A stretch of 64,000 bases of DNA from Lentzea aerocolonigenes (GTDB taxonomy: Bacteria > Actinomycetota > Actinomycetes > Mycobacteriales > Pseudonocardiaceae). Numbering within the stretch: position 1 is the first letter of the stretch; the number at the start of each line of letters is the position of its first letter. The notes under the pieces are model-generated. The model worked only from the letters and a program-made list of their open reading frames with translations. It made no database searches and was not told the origin of the DNA. The stretch is from positions 3,389-67,388 of the forward strand of contig NZ_JYJG01000087.1 in the NCBI RefSeq assembly GCF_000955955.1, given 5' to 3'. Both the position numbers and the translations under genes were made by a program. Positions 58,532 through 64,000 of the stretch are shown piece by piece.

Positions 58532-58857
58532 GGCGGCTCCCTGTCGGCGTGATCGGTTCACGGCACATGTCATCAGGTGCCCGATCGGGCAGCCGATGGT
58601 GCAACCGGGAACTTGCTGGCACAGCAAGGGAAAGACAGCCCTCGGCGGCGTTCATTACGGCTTGACCTCCACCTTCTCCCGGCTCGGCCGCGACGGCATC
58701 CCGCGGAGCGCGGTGCCCTCGCGGGCACATGCCGAAGAAGCGGACATGCATGCGTAATCCAAGTACCGCACGCAGATCTGGAGTGGTGTCCGACCGATCG
58801 GCCGGGTGTTCGGTACGCCCGCGCTCGCACGGCGAGCGCCGGGACTGGAGGAGTGCG
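58532..58857. promoter_or_regulatory. Divergent promoter region of member D and surface protein
   Basis: 326 bases with no supported gene. It holds the palindrome at 58578-58591, another CCGATCGG core at 58794-58801 and a possible CGAA-N16-CGTAAT pair (58733-58758) directed at the surface-protein gene 100 bases downstream. Confidence 0.5.
58578..58591. promoter_or_regulatory. Perfect 14-bp palindrome upstream of member D
   Basis: TGCCCGATCGGGCA is its own reverse complement. It is the best copy of the motif shared with 30494-30507 (member C) and 34239-34252 (sheath). Confidence 0.6.
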
Positions 58858-61800
58858 ATGAGACCAGCTCAGAGCACCGGGGAACGTCCGCGGCGAAAGC
58901 GACGTGCCTACGGGTTCACTTCCTTGTTCACGGTTCTGCTCCTGGTAGTGGGCAGCGTGATGACAGCCCCGGCCGCGAACGCCGCGCCGGAACTGAAGAT
59001 CGACAAAGCGGTCAACGTCACCGACGCACCGAGCGGCGGGCAGATCGAGTACACGATCGGTGTGTCGTGCGCGTCCTTCGAAGGCGAGTCGTGCGCGGGC
59101 GCCGTGGTGCGCGATCCGCTGCCCTCGTACCTCGACATCAACAACAACACCCAGTTCGCGATCCCTCTGTTCAAAGTCGGCGCCGGTGCCGGCATCAGCG
59201 ACGACGGCCAGATCGTCGGCAACGAGGTCGTGTGGACGATGGGCCCCGGCTTCATCGGTGGCGTGACCGCCCAGCTGAAGCTGGTCGTCACCACGCCGCA
59301 GGGCATCACTCCGGAAGGAGCGGTGCTCGTCAACCACGCTTCCGTCCAACTGGCACCGCAGGCGCCGGTGGTCAGTCAGCAAGACGTGCGCACCACGCTG
59401 CACGCCGCCTCCGCGATCAAGGCGGAGAAGACCGGCCCGACGCAGGTGCTCTCCGGCAGCAACGGCAGCTACCAGGTGCGAGCCTGCTTCGCACCGCAGT
59501 CCAACCCGAACGTCGGCCTGCTCGACATCGACAACGCCCAGCTGGTCGACACCTTCCCGGCCGGCGCCGTGGTCGTGTCCAGCGACGGTGGCGTCGTGTC
59601 CGGCAACACGATCACCTGGAACATCGGGCGCATGGACGTGGGGGCGCTGCAGCCCACCGGTGGCTGCGTTCAGCGCAACGTCGTGCTGAACTTCCCCACG
59701 GCGAACTTCCCGCCGAACGCCCCGCCTGTCGTCAACACGGTAGTGGCCAGCGGCACCAACCCGTCCGGACAGCCGATCCCGCCGTCCACGGCGTCGGTCA
59801 GCACCGGTATCACCGGTGACGCGACCATTTCCGGCTACCTGTCCAAGCAGGCGTCGCGTGGCTCGCTCGCCAACGGTGAGGACGTGTTCTGGTACTACGG
59901 CGTCGCCAACAACGGCACCGGCAACCTGGACACGTTCCGCATCGACGACGTGATCGACTCCAACCTGAAGGTCACGCAGTTCGCCCCCGGTTTCTGGCCG
60001 GGCAACGCGACGCTGCAGATCACCTACGACACGAACACCGGTCAGACGAACGTCCCGCTGCCCGGCAGCCCGTTCGCCCCCGGCGCGACTCCTGTCGATC
60101 CCGCTTCGCTGAACCTGCCGCCGGGCACCGAGATCACCGCAGTGCACTACGTGTGGAGCGGTGTGTTGGAGCCTGGCTGGGGCGCCAGCTACGTCGGCAT
60201 CGGCACGACCGTGCGCAACCCCGGCTGGGACGGCACGCCGCTGACTGACAACGAGCAGGTGACCAACTGTCTCGACGCGTCTGTCACCGGTGCGGGCCAG
60301 ACCGTGCCACTGCAGCGGTTCTGCGCCTCGGCGACGTTCCGGGACAACCCGGTCCGCGCCTACGTCAGCACCTCCGCCACCGGCAACCCCGGCGGCGCCA
60401 ACGTCGGCGTTGTCGGCGGTCTCTTCGCGTTCACCACGGTCGCCGGAGTCGGCAACGACACGTTCGGCCCGCTGACGCAACCCGTCGTGACCGTGCGGCT
60501 GCCTGCGGGCTTCACGCTCGACGGCACCTACACCTTCGACCCCGGCACGAGTGGACTCCCGGCGCCAGACCAGTTCGAGCAGGTGCCGCTCGGCCCAGGC
60601 GGGACGCTGCTGAGGTGGACCTGGCCCGCGGGCACCAGCGTCACCGCTGGCAAGACCTGGTCCTTGAACTACAACGTGCGCGTTGGTCCGACGGTGACAC
60701 CGGGCGGCATTCCCTACGACTCGACGATCTCTCCCGGTGACGCCGCGAGCCCGGTCTTCGAGTGCTCGTCGCAGAACCCGGAGGGTCTGCGCAACGAGGC
60801 CGACGGTGACGACCGCGACGGCGACGACCGCAACACCGACCCCATCTGCTTCCACCAGGAAGGTCTCACCGTACTGGAGACCACCAACCTGACCTCGTTC
60901 AAGCAGGTCAGGGGCCAGGTGGACGCGGAGCAGGGCCTCGGCTTCAGCTCGTCGGGCCACACCTACCCCGGTGGCCAGGTCGACTACCGCATCTCGGTGG
61001 TCAACAGCACCTCCGCCACCTTCGCGGCGGGTACGCAGGTGATCGACATCCTGCCGCGGGTCGGTGACACCGGCGTGATCGGCACCGGCCAGCGCGGCTC
61101 GCAGTTCGACGTGCAGCTGACCGGTCAGATCACCGGTGCCGGCGCGACGATCGAGTACAACACCTCGGGCAACCCGTGCCGTCCGGAGGTAGGCGGCCCC
61201 ACCACCGGTTGCGACGCCACCCCGTGGGTGCCGTGGGCGGTGGTCGCGGGTGACCCGACCTCGGTGAAGTCGATCCGGTTCACCTTCGACGGCCCGATCG
61301 CACCCGGCGGCTCGCTCACCTTCGAGTGGCCGATGCGCGCCGAGACCGGTGCGACACCGGGCGAGATCGCCTACAACTCGTTCGCCTACCACGCGATCCC
61401 GGCGAACGGTGACCCGTTGCCGCCCTCCGAACCGGAGCGCGTCCCGGTGATCGTGGAGCCGCTGCCCGCGCTGGGCGTGGTCGGTGACCGCGTCTGGTCC
61501 GACACCAACGCCAACGGCGTGCAGGACAACGGTGAAGAAGGCATCGGCGGTGTGCGGGTCCAGCTGTGGCAGCCGGGTCCTGACGGCGTCGTCGGCACCG
61601 GTGACGACACCATGGTGAACAACGGTGAGACGTTCACCGACTCCAGTGACGCCACCAAGGGCCAGTACCTGTTCACTGCTCTTCCCGCGGGCAACTACTA
61701 CGTGCGGTTCTTCCCGCCCGCAGGAATGATCGCGTCTCCGGCGAACCAGGGCGACAACGCGCTGGACTCCGACGGCAACGCGAACTCGGCGAGCCCGAAC

Positions 61801-64000
61801 TACGGCTGGACCGAGGCGTTCGCGCTCGGCCAGGCGCAGGACGACCGGACCTGGGACATGGGTCTGGTGCAGGCAACGCCGTCGATCCACATCGAGAAGT
61901 ACGTGACCGGTGGCTCGGCGGTGCAGGACGACGCCGACGCGGCACCCGGCCCGTCGATCCCGATCGGGTCGCCGGTGACGTGGACCTACGTGGTCACCAA
62001 CACCGGCAACATGGACCTGAAGGACGTCCAGGTGACCGACGACCGCGGCGTGGTGCTCACCTGCCCCGGCATGCCGGCACCGACCGACGTGTTCCTGCGC
62101 GGCGCCTCGTTCACCTGCACCGGTACCGGCACCGCCCAGGCCGGTGACTACGTGAACGTCGGCACGACGTCCGGTCAGCCCGTGGACACCGCGGGTCAGC
62201 CGAGCGGCGGACGGGTCACCTCGACCGACCCGGCGCACTACACCGGTACCGACCCGCTGACCGCGTCGGTGGGCGACTTCGTGTGGCGCGACCTGGACGG
62301 TGACGGTGTCCAGGACGCGGGCGAGCCGGGAGTGTCCGGCGTGGCGGTCGAGCTCTTCCGCCAGGACCCGGGCGGCCCGGTGTCGGTGGGCACGACCACG
62401 ACCGACGCCAACGGCTTCTACCAGTTCACCGGTCTGCCCGCGGGCAGCTACTCGGTGAAGTTCACCGCGCCCGCGGGCATGGTGGCCTCGCCGCAGAACC
62501 AGGGCGGCGACGACGCGGTGGACTCCGACGGTGACGCCGGCGGTACGACGCAGGTGTTCACCCTGGACATCGGTGAGCACGACACGACGTGGGACCAGGG
62601 TCTGATCCTGCCCGCGAACGCCACCATCGGTGACTTCGTGTGGCGCGACCTCGACGGTGATGGTGTGCAGGACGCGGGCGAGCCCGGTGTCCAGGGCGTG
62701 ACCGTTCAGCTGTTCACCACCGGTCCGGACGGCCAAGCCGGCACGGCCGACGACGTCTCGCTGGGTACCCACGACACGGACGTGAACGGGTTCTACCTGT
62801 TCACGGACCTGCCGGCGGGCACCTACTTCCTGAAGTTCCTCGCGCCGAGCGGCACGTACATCACGCCGCGCAACCAGGGCGGTGACGACGCGGTCGACTC
62901 CGACGCCGACGCCACCGTCGCCGGCCCGGCCTACGGTCGCACCGAGGTGATCACGCTCGACCAGGGCGAGGTCGACCGCACGTGGGACATGGGCCTGGTG
63001 CAGGCGCAGATCGACATCGAGAAGTACGTGACCGGCGGTTCGGCCGTGCGGGACGACGCGGACAACCCGCCCGGTCCGACGGTGCCGAACGGCAGCGCGG
63101 TGACGTGGACGTACGTCGTCACCAACACCGGCCAGCTGCCGCTGACCAACGTGGTGGTGACCGACGACAAGGGCGTCACGATCACCTGCCCGAACCAGCC
63201 CTCGGTGCTGGCTCCGGGTGCCTCGTTCGAGTGCACGGCGTCGGGCACGGCGGTGCCGGGCCTGTACCGCAACGTCGGTGACGTGGTCGGCGACGTCGTG
63301 GACGGCAGCGGTCAGCCGACGTCCGACGAGGTGCGCGACAGCGACGCGGCGCACTACACCGGTGTCGACCCCTCGACCGGCTCGGTCGGTGACTTCGTCT
63401 GGGCCGACACCAACGGCAACGGCGTCCAGGACGCCGGTGAGGCCGGAGTTCCCGGTGTGACCGTCGAGCTGGTCAACGCCGGTGCGGACGGTCAGGCGGG
63501 TACCGGTGACGACGTGTCGATCGGCACGAAGATCACCGGGGCGAACGGCGACTACCTGTTCACCGGCCTGTCGGCGGGCAGCTACTTCGTCAGGTTCACC
63601 GCACCCGCGGGAACGGCGCTGTCGCCGCAGAACCAGGGTGGCAACGACGCCGTCGACTCCGACGGTGATGCCGCCGGTGTGACCGCGGTGTTCGCCCTGG
63701 CTCAGGGCCAGCAGGACCTGAGCTGGGACCAGGGTGTCGTTCCGCCCGTCGGCTCGGTCGGTGACCGCGTGTGGACCGACGCGGACGGCGACGGTGTGCA
63801 GGACGCGGGCGAGCCGGGTGTCCCCGGTGTGACCGTGGAGCTGTTCGCCGCGGGTCCGGACGGTCAGGCGGGTACCGGTGACGACGTGTCGCTGGGCACC
63901 AAGACGACCGACGCCAACGGCGCGTACCTCTTCACGGGTCTGCCCGCGGGCAGCTACTTCGTGAGGTTCGTGGTGCCGGCCGGTTCGTACGTCTCGCCGC
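58858..64000 (+). CDS. Giant SdrD_B/DUF11-type surface protein, 3-prime end outside window
   Basis: At least 1714 residues, open to the window end. A long signal peptide (basic RPRRKRRAYGF, then LFTVLLLVVGSVMTAPAANA) leads to beta-rich N-terminal domains with isopeptide/DUF11-like character. From about residue 870 come SdrD_B (Cna B-like) modules such as GDFVWRDLDGDGVQDAGEPG, each ending near QNQGGDDAVDSDGDA: five copies begin at about 61474, 62266, 62617, 63385 and 63751. Two DUF11-like modules (IEKYVTGGSAV, VTWTYVVTNTG) begin at about 61876 and 63004. Asp-rich loops suggest calcium binding. It is likely an extracellular stalk or adhesin, possibly sorted by a sortase. ATG 58858 follows GGAGGAG. 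Confidence 0.93.
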   Translation, partial: MRPAQSTGERPRRKRRAYGFTSLFTVLLLVVGSVMTAPAANAAPELKIDKAVNVTDAPSGGQIEYTIGVSCASFEGESCAGAVVRDPLPSYLDINNNTQFAIPLFKVGAGAGISDDGQIVGNEVVWTMGPGFIGGVTAQLKLVVTTPQGITPEGAVLVNHASVQLAPQAPVVSQQDVRTTLHAASAIKAEKTGPTQVLSGSNGSYQVRACFAPQSNPNVGLLDIDNAQLVDTFPAGAVVVSSDGGVVSGNTITWNIGRMDVGALQPTGGCVQRNVVLNFPTANFPPNAPPVVNTVVASGTNPSGQPIPPSTASVSTGITGDATISGYLSKQASRGSLANGEDVFWYYGVANNGTGNLDTFRIDDVIDSNLKVTQFAPGFWPGNATLQITYDTNTGQTNVPLPGSPFAPGATPVDPASLNLPPGTEITAVHYVWSGVLEPGWGASYVGIGTTVRNPGWDGTPLTDNEQVTNCLDASVTGAGQTVPLQRFCASATFRDNPVRAYVSTSATGNPGGANVGVVGGLFAFTTVAGVGNDTFGPLTQPVVTVRLPAGFTLDGTYTFDPGTSGLPAPDQFEQVPLGPGGTLLRWTWPAGTSVTAGKTWSLNYNVRVGPTVTPGGIPYDSTISPGDAASPVFECSSQNPEGLRNEADGDDRDGDDRNTDPICFHQEGLTVLETTNLTSFKQVRGQVDAEQGLGFSSSGHTYPGGQVDYRISVVNSTSATFAAGTQVIDILPRVGDTGVIGTGQRGSQFDVQLTGQITGAGATIEYNTSGNPCRPEVGGPTTGCDATPWVPWAVVAGDPTSVKSIRFTFDGPIAPGGSLTFEWPMRAETGATPGEIAYNSFAYHAIPANGDPLPPSEPERVPVIVEPLPALGVVGDRVWSDTNANGVQDNGEEGIGGVRVQLWQPGPDGVVGTGDDTMVNNGETFTDSSDATKGQYLFTALPAGNYYVRFFPPAGMIASPANQGDNALDSDGNANSASPNYGWTEAFALGQAQDDRTWDMGLVQATPSIHIEKYVTGGSAVQDDADAAPGPSIPIGSPVTWTYVVTNTGNMDLKDVQVTDDRGVVLTCPGMPAPTDVFLRGASFTCTGTGTAQAGDYVNVGTTSGQPVDTAGQPSGGRVTSTDPAHYTGTDPLTASVGDFVWRDLDGDGVQDAGEPGVSGVAVELFRQDPGGPVSVGTTTTDANGFYQFTGLPAGSYSVKFTAPAGMVASPQNQGGDDAVDSDGDAGGTTQVFTLDIGEHDTTWDQGLILPANATIGDFVWRDLDGDGVQDAGEPGVQGVTVQLFTTGPDGQAGTADDVSLGTHDTDVNGFYLFTDLPAGTYFLKFLAPSGTYITPRNQGGDDAVDSDADATVAGPAYGRTEVITLDQGEVDRTWDMGLVQAQIDIEKYVTGGSAVRDDADNPPGPTVPNGSAVTWTYVVTNTGQLPLTNVVVTDDKGVTITCPNQPSVLAPGASFECTASGTAVPGLYRNVGDVVGDVVDGSGQPTSDEVRDSDAAHYTGVDPSTGSVGDFVWADTNGNGVQDAGEAGVPGVTVELVNAGADGQAGTGDDVSIGTKITGANGDYLFTGLSAGSYFVRFTAPAGTALSPQNQGGNDAVDSDGDAAGVTAVFALAQGQQDLSWDQGVVPPVGSVGDRVWTDADGDGVQDAGEPGVPGVTVELFAAGPDGQAGTGDDVSLGTKTTDANGAYLFTGLPAGSYFVRFVVPAGSYVSP
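61474..64000 (+). repeat. Tandem SdrD_B and DUF11 module repeats
   Basis: Five SdrD_B-like modules of about 115-130 residues and two DUF11-like modules of about 127-130 residues alternate as S-D-S-S-D-S-S, continuing past the window. DNA identity between copies is high in the VGDFVWRDLDGDGVQDAGEPG-coding parts (for example 62266 and 62617), indicating recent duplication. Confidence 0.88.

Noticed and set aside
58573..63354. A 1593-codon open frame on the minus strand
   Set aside because: It is the antisense shadow of the SdrD_B/DUF11 protein; its Val/Arg/Gly-rich pseudo-repeats mirror the coding repeats.

Overview
The window is GC-rich, gene-dense DNA with many GTG starts, ATGA/GTGA stop-start overlaps and strong third-position GC, typical of a filamentous actinomycete. 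The gene set (contractile injection locus, beta-lactone-type synthase genes, class E sortase, LuxR regulators, ECF-like sigma factors with extracytoplasmic tails) suggests a member of the Pseudonocardiales such as a Lentzea or Saccharothrix relative. That placement is inference only. No tRNA, rRNA, CRISPR array, integrase or transposase was seen.

Layout. 1-3.4 kb: minus-strand genes for a partial protein, a helical protein, a PrsW-like membrane protease, a small secreted protein and a tiny membrane protein. 3.4-11.6 kb: a frameshifted gene, two members (A, B) of a cysteine-motif protein family, a LuxR regulator without a phospho-acceptor Asp, a sigma factor fused to a zinc-finger anti-sigma motif and an extracellular domain, a response regulator broken by a 16-bp tandem duplication, and an orphan sigma region-2 fragment. 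11.6-15.1 kb: an ABC exporter pair behind a perfect 24-bp palindrome, a DUF4389-type membrane protein and a cold-shock-domain chimera. 15.1-19.9 kb: a tightly overlapping four-gene operon laid out like the nocardiolactone/lipstatin beta-lactone pathways (two KSIII/OleA-like proteins, an OleC-like ligase, an OleD-like reductase). 20.5-26.4 kb: a second sigma factor with a membrane tail, a two-component pair and two PAS proteins. 26.5-30.3 kb: a C-A-PCP NRPS-like protein and a class E sortase with a small partner.

30.5-54.2 kb: an extracellular contractile injection system (eCIS). It opens with family member C, a PAAR tip protein and a second LuxR regulator of the same type. It continues with a Pvc16-like cap protein, sheath, tube, assembly protein, DUF6760-like peptide (CTG start), DUF4157 HELTH protein, two further tube/adaptor proteins, LysM hub protein, VgrG-like spike, gp25, J-like and I-like baseplate proteins. 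It ends with two membrane-anchored accessory proteins, two unknowns, a thermolysin-type peptidase and a lytic transglycosylase before a strong terminator. No AAA+ ATPase (Afp15 type) and no clear tape-measure gene is visible. 54.3-64 kb: an MMPL transporter, family member D, and a divergent giant SdrD_B/DUF11-type surface protein that runs off the window.

The most interesting theme is the dispersed cysteine-motif family (A-D) sitting beside paralogous LuxR regulators and the eCIS. A shared 14-bp palindrome (TGCCCGATCGGGCA and close variants) lies upstream of members C and D and of the eCIS sheath operon, and shorter CCGATCGG cores lie upstream of the beta-lactone, NRPS, LuxR and surface-protein genes. 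A second recurring signal, CGAA-N16/18-CGTAA, looks like an alternative sigma promoter. Together these suggest one regulon linking cell-surface, natural-product and injection functions, possibly driven by the tethered sigma factors encoded here.
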